From Glandiceps talaboti (Eukaryota; Hemichordata; Enteropneusta; Spengelidae), in NCBI RefSeq assembly GCF_964340395.1, contig NC_135562.1:23108673-23141172 (forward strand): a DNA stretch of 32,500 bases, written 5' to 3'. The notes under the pieces were generated by a model, which saw only the letters and a program-made list of their open reading frames with translations, did not search any database and had not been told where the DNA came from. Numbering within the stretch: the stretch's first letter is position 1; every line of letters begins with the position of its first letter. A program made the translations under genes and the position numbers. Below, one piece after another: positions 1 through 12,387 of this stretch.

Positions 1-2985
1 ACTAGTCATCATACTTAGTAAGTTTAAAAAGCCTGGTTTCCACAGAAGTATTACATCTCACTATTCATTATACTTAGTAAGTTTAAAGCCTGGATTCCAC
101 AGTAGTATTACATCTCACTATTCATCATACTGAGTAGGTCTAAAAGCCTGGTTTCCACGTAAGTCTAAAAGCCTGGTTTCCACAGTAGTATTATATCTCA
201 CTATTCATTATACTTAGTAAGTCTAAAAGCCTGGTTTCCACAGTAGTATTATATCTCACTAGTCATTATACTAAGTAAGTCTAAAAGCCTGGTTTCCACA
301 GTAGTATTATATCTCACTAGTCATTATACTTAGTAAGTCTAAAAGCCTGGTTTCCACAGTAGTATTATATCTCACTATTCATTATACTTAATAAGTCTAA
401 AAGCCTGGTTTCCACAGAAGTATTATATCTCACTATTCATCATACTTAGTAAGTTTAAAAGCCTGGTTTCCACAGTAGTATTATATCTCACTAGTCATTA
501 TACTTAGTAAGTCTAAAAGCCTGGTTTCCACAGTAGTATTATATCTCACTATTCATTATACTTAGTAAGTTTAAAAGCCTGGTTTCCACAGTAGTATTAT
601 ATCTCACTATTCATTATACTTAGTAAGTCTAAAAGCCTGGTTTCCACAGTAGTATTATATCTCACTATTCATTATACTTAGTAAGTCTAAAAGCCTGGTT
701 TCCACAGTAGTATTACATCTCACTATTCATTATACTTTGTAAGTCTAAAAGCCTGGTTTCCACAGTAGTATTACATCTCACTATTCATTATACTTAGTAA
801 GTCTAAAAGCCTGGTTTCCACAGTAGTATTATATCTCACTATTCATTATACTTAGTAAGTTTAAAAGCCTGGTTTCCACAGTAGTATTACATCTCACTAT
901 TCATTATACTTAGTAAGTCTAAAAGCCTGGTTTCCACAGTAGTATTATATCTCACTATTCATTATACTTAGTAAGTTTAAAAGCCTGGTTTCCACAGTAG
1001 TATTATATCTCACTATTCATTACACTTAGTAAGTCTAAAAGCCTGGTTTCCACAGTAGTATTATATCTCACTAGTCATCATACTGAGTAAGTCTAAAGCC
1101 TGGATTCCACAGTAGTGTTACATCTCACTAGTCATCATACTGAGTAAGCCTAAAGCCTGGATTCCACAGTAGTATTACATCTCACTAGTCATACTGAGTA
1201 AGTCTAAAGCCTGGATTCCACAGTAGTATTATATCTCACTAGTCATCATACTTGAGTAAGTCTAAAGCCAGGATTCCACAGTAGTATTATATCTCACTAG
1301 TCATTATACTTAGTAAGTCTAAAAGCCTGGTTTCCACAGTAGTATTATATCTCACTATTCATTATACTTATTAGTAAGTTTAAAGCCTGGTTTCCACAGT
1401 AGTATTACATCTCACTAGTCATTATACTGAGTAAGTCTAAAAGCCTGGTTTCCACAGTAGTATTATATCTCACTATTCATTATACTTATTAGTAAGTTTA
1501 AAGCCTGGTTTCCACAGTAGTATTACATCTCACTATTCATCATACTGAGTAAGTCTAAAAGCCTGGTTTCCACAGTAGTATTATATCTCACTATTCATTA
1601 TACTTAGTAAGTCTAAAAGCCTGGTTTCCACAGTAGTATTATATCTCACTATTCATTATACTTAGTAAGTCTAAAAGCCTGGTTTCCACAGTAGTATTAT
1701 ATCTCACTATTCATTATACTGAGTAAGTCTAAAAGCCTGGTTTCCACAGTAGTATTATATCTCACTATTCATTATACTTAGTAAGTCTAAAAGTCTGGTT
1801 TCCACAGTAGTATTATATCTCACTATTCATTATACTTAGTAAGTCTAAAAGCCTGGTTTCCACAGTAGTATTATATCTCACTATTCATTATACTTAGTAA
1901 GTCTAAAAGTCTGGTTTCCACAGTTGTATTATATCTCACTATTCATTATACTTAATAAGTCTAAAAGCCTGGTTTCCACAGTAGTATTATATCTCACTAG
2001 TCATTATACTTAGTAAGTCTAAAAACCTGGTTTCCACAGTAGTATTATATCTCACTATTCATCATACTGAGTAGGTCTAAAAGCCTGGTTTCCACAGTAG
2101 TATTATATCTCACTATTCATCATACTGAGTAAGTCTAAAAGCCTGGTTTCCACAGTAGTATTATATCTCACTATTCATTATACTTAGTAAGTCTAAAAGC
2201 CTGGTTTCCACAGTAGTATTATATCTCACTATTCATTATACTTAGTAAGTCTAAAAGCCTGGTTTCCACAGTAGTATTATATCTCACTATTCATTATACT
2301 TAGTAAGTCTAAAAGCCTGGTTTCCACAGTAGTATTACATCTCACTAGTCATACTGAGTAAGTCTAAAGCCTGGATTCCACAGTAGTATTACATCTCACT
2401 AGTCATCATACTGAGTAAGTCTAAAGCCTGGATTCCACAGTAGTATTATATCTCACTAGTCATCATACTGAGTAAGTCTAAAGCCTGGATTCCACAGTAG
2501 TATTACATCTCACTATTCATTATACTTAGTAAGTCTAAAAGCCTGGATTCCACAGTAGTATTATATCTCACTATTCATTATACTTAGTAAGTCTAAAAGC
2601 CTGGATTCCACAGTAGTATTATATCTCACTAGTCATCATACTGAGTAAGTCTAAAGCCTGGTTTCCACAGTAGTATTTCATCTCACTAGTCATCATACTT
2701 GAGTAAGTCTAAAGCCTGGATTCCACAGTAGTATTACATCTCACTAGTCATTATACTGAGTAAGTCTAAAGCCTGGATTCCACAGTAGTATTTCATCTCA
2801 CTAGTCATCATACTTGAGTAAGTCTAAAGCCAGGATTCCACAGTAGTATTTCATCTCACTAGTCATCATACTTGAGTAAGTCTAAAGCCAGGATTCCACA
2901 GTAGTATTTCATCTCACTAGTCATCATACTTGAGTAAGACTAAAGCCTGGATTCCACAGTAGTATTTCATCTCACTCGTCATTAT
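1..2985. repeat. 58-bp minisatellite array, about 51 copies
   Basis: Tandem units of 57-58 bp, recognisable by AAGCCTGGTTTCCACAGTAG followed by a TATCTCACTA segment. The array runs off the left edge. Two subfamilies alternate in blocks. Type A has AAAAGCCTGGTTTCC with TTCATTATACTTAG. Type B has one A fewer, AAAGCCTGGATTCC, with AGTCATCATACTGAG. Type A dominates about 1-1075 and 1300-2340; type B dominates about 1075-1300 and 2340-2985. No frame stays open. If the ARFRP1 model is right, this lies in the intron just downstream of the first coding exon. Confidence 0.97.
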
Positions 2986-3069
2986 GTACAACATAATAGG
3001 CCAACAAGTGACAAAGCTTTAATTACAGCTATACTTATGATCAATACTCACAACTACGTTTAATTTTCT

Positions 3070-3083
3070 GTTTCCATGGAAAC
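3070..3083. promoter_or_regulatory. Perfect 14-bp palindrome resembling an RFX X-box
   Basis: GTTTCCATGGAAAC is an exact palindrome and fits the general RFX-factor X-box layout (GTT, three bases, AT centre, three bases, AAC). It lies 12 bp inside the intron after the ARFRP1-like exon. The match is seen; factor binding is inferred only. Confidence 0.3.
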
Positions 3084-3095
3084 CAGATTACTCAC

Positions 3096-3188
3096 TGTTT
3101 TTCCAGCATTATCCAACCCTAGGATCAGGATAAAGAATTCATCTTTCCGGAACAAATACTTAAATAATCCTGACAATAAAGTAAACAT
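3096..3188 (-). CDS. ARFRP1: ARFRP1-like small GTPase, first coding exon (partial)
   Basis: Read on the minus strand from ATG at 3188, the exon encodes 31 residues beginning MFTLLSGLFKYLF and ending in the nucleotide-binding P-loop GLDNAGKT (residues 24-31). The order of N-terminal amphipathic stretch, KDEFFILILGLDNAGKT and exon end matches ARF-related protein 1, called Arl3 in yeast. That trans-Golgi GTPase recruits ARL1 and golgins. The start lacks the Gly2 of myristoylated ARFs. Met-Phe is instead a NatC acetylation start, as known for the yeast and vertebrate proteins that dock on SYS1. A pyrimidine-rich acceptor ending CTTTCAG stops at 3192, so the exon begins ATC-ATG and a non-coding exon must lie upstream. 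The donor ACA|GTGAGT is at 3096/3095, phase 0. The exon sits between two minisatellites. Later exons (switch I onward) would lie left of the window. Other ARL proteins are possible, but the first 20 residues favour ARFRP1. Confidence 0.88.
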
Positions 3189-3255
3189 GATCTGAAAGAA
3201 AAAAGAAATAAAATTAAATAATATAATCATTTATCACATTTGCTGGACTTACATT

Positions 3256-4445
3256 TCTGCTACCATAATTTGACATATAACAAATAATCACAGCAGTACA
3301 GAGTATACATTTGTTATGTCTGCTACCATAATTTGACATATAACAAATAATCACAGCAGTACAGTATACATTTGTTATGTCTGCTACCATAATTTGACAT
3401 ATAACAAATAATCACAGCAGTACAGTATACATTTGTTATGTCTGCTACCATAATTTGACATATAACAAATAACCACAGCAGTACAGTATACATTTGTTAT
3501 GTCTGCTACCATAATTTGACATATAACAAATAATCACAGCAGTACAGTATACATTTGTTATGTCTGCTACCATAATTTGACATATAACAAATAATCACAG
3601 CAGTACAGTATACATTTGTTATGTCTGCTACCATAATTTGACATATAACAAATAATCACAGCAGTACAGTATACATTTGTTATGTCTGCTACCATAATTT
3701 GACATATAACAAATAACCACAGCAGTACAGTATACATTTGTTATGTCTGCTACCATAATTTGACATATAACAAATAATCACAGCAGTACAGTATACATTT
3801 GTTATGTCTGCTACCATAATTTGACATATAACAAATAACCACAGCAGTACAGTATACATTTGTTATGTCTGCTACCATAATTTGACATATAACAAATAAT
3901 CACAGCAGTACAGTATACATTTGTTATGTCTGCTACCATAATTTGACATATAACAAATAATCACAGCAGTACAGTATACATTTGTTATGTCTGCTACCAT
4001 AATTTGACATATAACAAATAATCACAGCAGTACAGTATACATTTGTTATGTCTGCTACCATAATTTGACATATATTAACAATTAACCACAGCAGTACAGT
4101 ATACATTTGTTATGTCTGCTACCATAATTTGACATATAACAAATAACCACAGCAGTACAGTATACATTTGTTATGTCTGCTACCATAATTTGACATATAA
4201 CAAATAACCACAGCAGTACAGTATACATTTGTTATGTCTGCTACCATAATTTGACATATAACAAATAACCACAGCAGTACAGTATACATTTGTTATGTCT
4301 GCTACCATAATTTGACATATAACAAATAACCACAGCAGTACAGTATACATTTGTTATGTCTGCTACCATAATTTGACATATAACAAATAACCACAGCAGT
4401 ACAGTATACATTTGTTATGTCTGCTACCATAATTTGACATATAAC
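3256..4445. repeat. 61-bp minisatellite array, about 19.5 copies
   Basis: Nearly identical 61-bp units contain TCTGCTACCATAATTTGACA and CAGCAGTACAGTATACATTT. The only common variant is AATAATCACAG versus AATAACCACAG; the AACC form dominates the last third. The first unit carries an extra GAG, and one unit near 4070 has TATATTAACAATTAACC. Homogeneity is much higher than in the 58-bp array, suggesting recent expansion. It starts about 65 bp upstream of the ARFRP1-like exon acceptor, so in the gene model it lies in intron 1. Confidence 0.97.
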
Positions 4446-4621
4446 TGACACACCACAATTTCTTGTGATGCAACAAAATTTGGTGTGTTACTCACTAGAA
4501 GTGTACATTCTGAGTGAACTTCACATCTCAATGACACAGTAATTTCTTGTGACAAACCAAATGTGTTTCTATCCCTTACTATGTGGTACTCAATAGAAGT
4601 ATGCATTCCATTAAAGTCAAT
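4446..4621. repeat. Diverged direct duplication, about 90 bp, between two minisatellites
   Basis: Two degenerate copies of one segment lie head to tail. The first has AATTTCTTGTGATGCAAC and ACTCACTAGAAGTGTACATT; the second has AATTTCTTGTGACAAACC and ACTCAATAGAAGTATGCATT. Each is preceded by a TTGACA or TCAATGACACA stretch resembling the 28-bp unit that follows. This looks like ancestral sequence from which the next array arose. A 71-codon minus-strand frame across it has no recognisable product. Confidence 0.7.
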
Positions 4622-7600
4622 TTGACATGTCACTGACACACATAGTAACTAGACATGTCACTGACACACATAGTAACTAGACATGTCACTGACACACATA
4701 GTAACTAGACATGTCACTGACACACATAGTAACTAGACATGTCACTGACACACACAGTAACTAGACATGTCACTGACACACATAGTAACTAGACATGTCA
4801 CTGACACACATAGTAACTAGACATGTCACTGACACACATAGTAACTAGACATGTCACTGACACACATAGTAACTAGACATGTCACTGACACACATAGTAA
4901 CTAGACATGTCACTGACACACATAGTAACTAGACATGTCACTGACACACATAGTAACTAGACATGTCACTGACACACACAGTAACTAGACATGTCACTAA
5001 CACACAGTAACTAGACATGTCACTGACACACACAGTAACTAGACATGTCACTGACACACATAGTAACTTGTCTGACACACACAGTAACTAGACATGTCAC
5101 TGACACACATAGTAACTAGACATGTCACTGACACACATAGTAACTAGACATGTCACTGACACACACAGTAACTAGACATGTCACTGACACACATAGTAAC
5201 TAGACATGTCATTGACACATAGTAACTAGACATGTCACTGACACACATAGTAACTAGACATGTCACTGACACACATAGTAACTAGACATGTCACTGACAC
5301 ACATAGTAACTAGACATGTCACTGACACACACAGTAACTAGACATGTCACTGACACACACAGTAACTAGACATGTCACTGACACACATAGTAACTAGACA
5401 TGTCACTGACACACATAGTAACTAGACATGTCACTGACACACACAGTAACTAGACATGTCACTGACACACATAGTAACTAGACATGTCACTGACACACAT
5501 AGTAACTAGACATGTCACTGACACACATAGTAACTAGACATGTCACTGACACACATAGTAACTAGACATGTCACTGACACACACAGTAACTAGACATGTC
5601 ACTGACACACATAGTAACTAGACATGTCACTGACACACACAGTAACTAGACATGTCACTGACACACACAGTAACTAGACATGTCACTGACACACACAGTA
5701 ACTAGACATGTCACTGACACACACAGTAACTAGACATGTCACTGACACACATAGTAACTAGGCATGTCACTGACACACATAGTAACTAGACATGTCACTG
5801 ACACACATAGTAACTAGACATGTCAATGACACACATAGTAACTAGACATGTCACTGACACACACAGTAACTAGACATGTCACTGACACACATAGTAACTA
5901 GACATGTCACTGACACACATAGTAACTAGACATGTCACTGACACACATAGTAACTAGACATGTCACTGACACACATAGTAACTAGACATGTCACTGACAC
6001 ACACAGTAACTAGACATGTCACTGACACACATAGTAACTAGACATGTCAATGACACACATAGTAACTAGACATGTCACTGACACACACAGTAACTAGACA
6101 TGTCACTGACACACATAGTAACTAGACATGTCACTGACACACATAGTAACTAGACATGTCACTGACACACATAGTAACTAGACATGTCACTGACACACAT
6201 AGTAACTAGACATGTCACTGACACACATAGTAACTAGACATGTCACTGACACACATAGTAACTAGGCATGTCACTGACACACACAGTAACTAGACATGTC
6301 AATGACACACATAGTAACTAGACATTCACTGACACACATAGTAACTACACATGTCACTGACACACACAGTAACTAGACATGTCACTGACACACACAGTAA
6401 CTAGACATGTCACTGACACACACAGTAACTAGACATGTCACTGACACACATAGTAACTAGACATGTCACTGACACACATAGTAACTAGACATGTCACTGA
6501 CACACACAGTAACTAGACATGTCACTGACACACATAGTAACTAGACATGTCACTGACAAACATAGTAACTAGATGCGTCACTGACACACACAGTAACTAG
6601 ACATGTCACTGACACACATAGTAACTAGACATGTCACTGACACACATAGTAACTACACATGTCACTGACACACACAGTAACTAGACATGTCACTGACACA
6701 CATAGTAACTAGACATGTCACTGACACACACAGTAACTAGACATGTAACTGACACACATAGTAACTAGACATGTCACTGACACACATAGTAACTAGACAT
6801 GTCACTGACACACACAGTAACTAGACATGTAACTGACACACATAGTAACTAGACATGTAACTGACACACACAGTAACTAGACATGTAACTGACACACACA
6901 GTAACTAGACATGTCACTGACACACACAGTAACTAGACATGTCACTGACACACATAGTAACTAGACATGTCACTGACACACATAGTAACTAGACATGTCA
7001 CTGACACACACAGTAACTAGACATGTCACTGACACACAGTAACTAGACATGTCACTGACACACACAGTAACTAGACATGTCACTGACACACATAGTAACT
7101 AGACATGTCACTGACACACATAGTAACTAGACATGTCAATGACGCACATAGTAACTAGACATGTCACTGACACACACAGTAACTAGACATGTCACTGACA
7201 CACACAGTAACTAGACATGTCACTGACACACATAGTAACTAGACATGTCAATGACACACAGTAACTAGACATGTCACTGACACACATAGTAACTAGACAT
7301 GTCACTGACACACAGTTACTAGACATGTCACTGACACACACAGTAACTAGACATGTCACTGACACACACAGTAACTAGACATGTCACTGACACACATAGT
7401 AACTAGACATGTCACTGACACACACAGTAACTAGACATGTCACTGACACACATAGTAACTAGACATGTCACTGACACACACAGTAACTAGACATGTCACT
7501 GACACACATAGTAACTAGACATGTCACTGACACACACAGTAACTAGACATGTCACTGACACACACAGTAACTAGACATGTCACTGACACACACAGTAACT

Positions 7601-10476
7601 AGACATGTCACTGACACACATAGTAACTAGACATGTCACTGACACACACAGTAACTAGACATGTCACTGACACACACAGTAACTAGACATGTCACTGACA
7701 CACACAGTAACTAGACATGTCACTGACACACATAGTAACTAGACATGTCACTGACACACACAGTAACTAGACATGTCACTGACACACATAGTAACTACAC
7801 ATGTCACTGACACACACAGTAACTAGACATGTCACTGACACACATAGTAACTAGACATGTCACTGACACACATAGTAACTAGACATGTCACTGACACACA
7901 TAGTAACTAGACATGTCACTGACACACAGTAACTAGACATGTCACTGACACACACAGTAACTAGACATGTCACTGACACACATAGTAACTAGACATGTCA
8001 CTGACACACATAGTAACTAGACATGTCACTGACACACACAGTAACTAGACATGTCACTGACACACACAGTAACTAGACATGTCACTGACACACACAGTAA
8101 CTAGACATGTCACTGACACACATAGTAACTAGACATGTCACTGACACACATAGTAACTAGACATGTCACTGACACACATAGTAACTACACATGTAACTGA
8201 CACACACAGTAACTAGACATGTCACTGACACACATAGTAACTAGACATGTCACTGACACACATAGTAACTAGACATGTCACTGACACACATAGTAACTAG
8301 ACATGTCACTGACACACATAGTAACTAGACATGTCACTGACACACATAGTAACTAGACATGTCACTGACACACACAGTAACTAGACATGTCACTGACACA
8401 CATAGTAACTAGACATGTCACTGACACACACAGTAACTAGACATGTCACTGACACACACAGTAACTAGACATGTCACTGACACACATAGTAACTAGACAT
8501 GTCACTGACACACAGTAACTAGACTTGTCACTGACACACAGTAACTAGACATGTCACTGACACACAGTAACTAGACTTGTCACTGACACAGTAACTAGAC
8601 ATGTCACTGACACACACAGTAACTAGACATGTCACTGACACACATAGTAACTAGACATGTCACTGACACACACAGTAACTAGACATGTCACTGACACACA
8701 TAGTAACTAGACATGTCACTGACACACACAGTAACTAGACATGTCACTGACACACATAGTAACTAGACATGTCACTGACACACAGTAACTAGACTTGTCA
8801 CTGACACACAGTAACTAGACATGTCACTGACACACAGTAACTAGACTTGTCACTGACACAGTAACTAGACATGTCACTGACACACACAGTAACTAGACAT
8901 GTCACTGACACACATAGTAACTAGACATGTCACTGACACACACAGTAACTAGACATGTCACTGACACACATAGTAACTAGACATGTCACTGACACACACA
9001 GTAACTAGACATGTCACTGACACACATAGTAACTACACATGTCACTGACACACACAGTAACTAGACATGTCACTGACACACACAGTAACTAGACATGTCA
9101 CTGACACATATAGTAACTAGACATGTCACTGACACATAGTAACTACACATGTCACTGACACACACAGTAACTAGACATGTCACTGACACACACAGTAACT
9201 AGACATGTCACTGACACACACAGTAACTAGACTTGTCACTGACACACAGTAACTAGACATGTCACTGACACACATAGTAACTAGACATGTCACTGACACA
9301 CATAGTAACTAGACATGTCACTGACACACATAGTAACTACACATGTCACTGACACACACAGTAACTACACATGTCACTGACACACACAGTAACTAGACAT
9401 GTCACTGACACACATAGTAACTACACATGTCACTGACACACACAGTAACTAGACATGTCACTGACACACACAGTAACTAGACATGTCACTGACACACATA
9501 GTAACTAGACATGTCACTGACACTCATAGTAACTAGACATGTCACTGACACACATAGTAACTACACATGTCACTGACACACACAGTAACTACACATGTCA
9601 CTGACACACACAGTAACTAGACATGTCACTGACACACATAGTAACTACACATGTCACTGACACACACAGTAACTAGACATGTCACTGACACACACAGTAA
9701 CTAGACATGTCACTGACACACATAGTAACTAGACATGTCACTGACACACATAGTAACTAGACATGTCACTGACACACATAGTAACTAGACATGTCACTGA
9801 CACACAGTAACTAGACATGTCACTGACACACATAGTAACTACACATGTCACTGACACACACAGTAACTAGACATGTCACTGACACACATAGTAACTAGAC
9901 ATGTCACTGACACACACAGTAACTAGACATGTCACTGACACACATAGTAACTACACATGTCACTGACACACATAGTAACTAGACATGTCACTGACACACA
10001 CAGTAACTAGACATGTCACTGACACACATAGTAACTACACATGTCACTGACACACACAGTAACTAGACATGTCACTGACACACACAGTAACTAGACATGT
10101 CACTGACACACATAGTAACTAGACATGTCACTGACACACACAGTAACTAGACATGTCACTGACACACACAGTAACTAGACATGTCACTGACACACACAGT
10201 AACTACACATGTCACTGACACACACAGTAACTAGACATGTCACTGACACACACAGTAACTAGACATGTCACTGACACACATAGTAACTAGACATGTCACT
10301 GACACACACAGTAACTAGACATGTCACTGACACACACAGTAACTAGACATGTCACTGACACACACAGTAACTAGACATGTCACTGACACACACAGTAACT
10401 AGACATGTCACTGACACACACAGTAACTAGACATGTCACTGACACACATAGTAACTACACATGTCACTGACATACA
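4622..10476. repeat. 28-bp minisatellite array, about 209 copies
   Basis: Units of 28 bp contain ACTAGACATGTCACTGACAC followed by ACATAGTA or ACACAGTA. The T/C alternative gives a two-letter variant string along the array. Rarer variants are ACTACACATG (mostly right half), ACTTGTCACT, GTAACTGACA, and shortened 22-26 bp units. Every unit holds AGACATGTCA and the imperfect palindrome TGTCACTGACA. Both strands carry frequent stops, so it is not coding. It lies within the proposed ARFRP1 first intron. Confidence 0.98.
8517..9050. repeat. 270-bp higher-order repeat inside the 28-bp array
   Basis: A block with two ACTTGTCACT variant units and three shortened units begins near 8517 and recurs near 8787, exactly 270 bp later. 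The succession of T/C variant units after it matches until about 9030. A multi-unit segment was therefore duplicated as a block. Confidence 0.85.
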
Positions 10477-10526
10477 ACTAGTTATGTGTCAGTGACATGT
10501 CTAGTTACTATGTGTCAGTTACTATG
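10451..10526. repeat. Inverted terminal units capping the 28-bp array (hairpin)
   Basis: The last direct unit is followed, after CATACAACTAGTTA, by about 50 bp of the same unit in reverse complement (TGTCAGTGACATGTCTAGTT). ACATGTCACTGACA at 10459-10472 pairs perfectly with 10487-10500 across a 14-base loop. With one mismatch the pairing extends outward through GTAAC/GTTAC and into a second unit. The array thus ends in a palindrome rather than a gradual decay. Confidence 0.85.
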
Positions 10527-10529
10527 TTT

Positions 10530-12251
10530 CATATATGATGCATCCATCCCCTGGGATGCTTTTCCGCCAAAATTAGCGTCAAAATCCCATTACGGTGCGT
10601 CTTTTCCTAATTTGCATGCACACTACATGTATTTCAGATGTACCTGAAATACAACATGTACATGTAAACACATGGCATTCTTCCGCACACTGTATACATG
10701 TACACAGCTTACACTTCCAAAATTTCACAGGAAAACATTTACATGTATGTGCAACACTCTATACAGTGGTTTAATGTTTTGTCCTGGTTTGTCCCTTTTT
10801 GTTTTTGTTTTTTTCTGTGTATGTAATCTTGCAACAGGTTCCATTGGAAGAACAGTGCTAATGCACTGAAATGGTGTCTGTATATGAAGATTAATAAATT
10901 AATAAACATGTAGTAACGAAGCTCAAAAAGAAGTTTCAGTTTTAGCGGGAATGAAATGGTGACGAGGTGGTATGAATTTATCTGAGTGAAGTTTTCAGCA
11001 TAGACTGTCCACTAATGTGGTCTATTTGATCAACGCTTTGCCTATGAACGGAAGACGTTTCAATGTAATGGCTGTAATATAAATGCAAACACTTTCTAAC
11101 AATGTCTAATGAGTCTGCTAATAAGAAACCAATCATGTGGATAGATGATGATAATAACACATAGTTTCTAAACTACCCCAGGCGTGCTCTCCACATCAGG
11201 AAATGGCTATGGGGCATATGAAACTGTTGATACATATTGTATACGATGGGTCATATTCAAATTATCACAGGTCACACTGCACTTACAGATTTAGACAACA
11301 TTTACATTTCAGAACTATGAGTAAATGTCTTGTTCTACAACTTCAAGGCAACGATAACCATATGTTTGCTAAGAGCAAGCCCCATTTGTCTCCTATTTAT
11401 GACGCATCCCTAGTTATGCATACATCCAAAAGAATTACGTCACTAGGGTCAAATATGGCGTCAAATATGCTCAGTAATGTGACCTCTGCTAATCATTGTA
11501 TTATCATTACTGAGAGTGTAGACAATGTAAGTAAGCATTACTTATAGTAATTGTAATGTGATGACAACATTACCATGATTGTCTACTAGTTTTATACTAC
11601 TGTAAGTTGGAGAATGAGAAACATAGGAAAATATTTTGATGGCCTAATATGTCTGACCTTGTAGGAAATGAGTGTTGCAATTACCATTTGAGAGTCAAGG
11701 CTAAGTAAACCATAGACATTCAACAAACACACTGTAGAACACATAAAACAATTCTGATGGATTTCAGACCATGTTTATGAGGCAGCACTCAAACTAGTCA
11801 CTGACGGAATTTTCCATTGCATTCAATTGGGTTCAAATGGAAAACATATGAATTGAGGACACTAGCTTGTTGTAGGAAACTGCCAACATTTATTGAGATG
11901 AAATGAAATTTGATATTATTCTATAAGTGATCAAGTACAACTAGGAAATGATTACATTATTTTACAACAATGTAGAATATAGCACAATAAAGACACAAAT
12001 CTCAATTTTGCAAGATTCCTTCAAAGGAGTATGTCAGAATATTGCCATGGCAACCATGAATAATTTAGCTTTCTAGAATTGACACAACCAGACAAGGTAT
12101 AGTTCAATGTCTGGGTACAGTATTATAAAGAATAAAGATGGCTCTGCTATTGAAATAACATACCTGTACCTATTCATAAACCAAACCCATCATATCATAT
12201 GATAAGTAGCAATCAAGGAGATATGAAAACTGGATTGTGTGTATATTCTAC
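10530..12251. other. Single-copy AT-rich DNA, no gene recognised
   Basis: I see no convincing exon on either strand. The longest plus-strand frame (11203-11547, 114 codons) has low-complexity composition and no motif. Other points: an inverted repeat GTATTTCAG/CTGAAATAC near 10629-10652, AATAAA-type signals near 10893-10905, a TTGCCATGGCAA palindrome at 12042-12053, and several ACATGTA-rich stretches near 10625-10750. In the gene model this is ARFRP1 intron 1. Confidence 0.5.
12042..12053. promoter_or_regulatory. TTGCCATGGCAA palindrome, RFX X-box-like
   Basis: A perfect 12-bp palindrome identical to the core of the classical X-box. It is one of three such sites in the window (also 3070 and 24914). 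Function is inferred only. Confidence 0.25.
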
Positions 12252-12258
12252 TGTTGTT

Positions 12259-12301
<43 letters not shown>
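12252..12301. repeat. (TTG)n microsatellite
   Basis: About 16 TTG triplets with a single ATTG interruption near the start. Non-coding context. Confidence 0.95.
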
Positions 12302-12387
12302 CAAACCATTGGTGTAATGTAATCTTAACCCTACACATGTAGCAGTTTCAATTCTTTAAGTTTAATAATGCATGAATGCTATATAGA

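Noticed and set aside
4424-4639. 71-codon minus frame between the 61-bp and 28-bp arrays
   Set aside because: It spans a diverged non-coding duplication and repeat edges and has no recognisable domain.
11203-11547. 114-codon plus-strand frame
   Set aside because: No motif, unusual composition, no splice sites, and it stands alone in AT-rich DNA; compatible with chance.
12160-12200. Minus-strand donor-like GTACAG|GTATGT as the ARFRP1 first exon end
   Set aside because: Good donor sequence but no promoter-like features upstream; the 21180 donor with CCAAT boxes is the stronger candidate.
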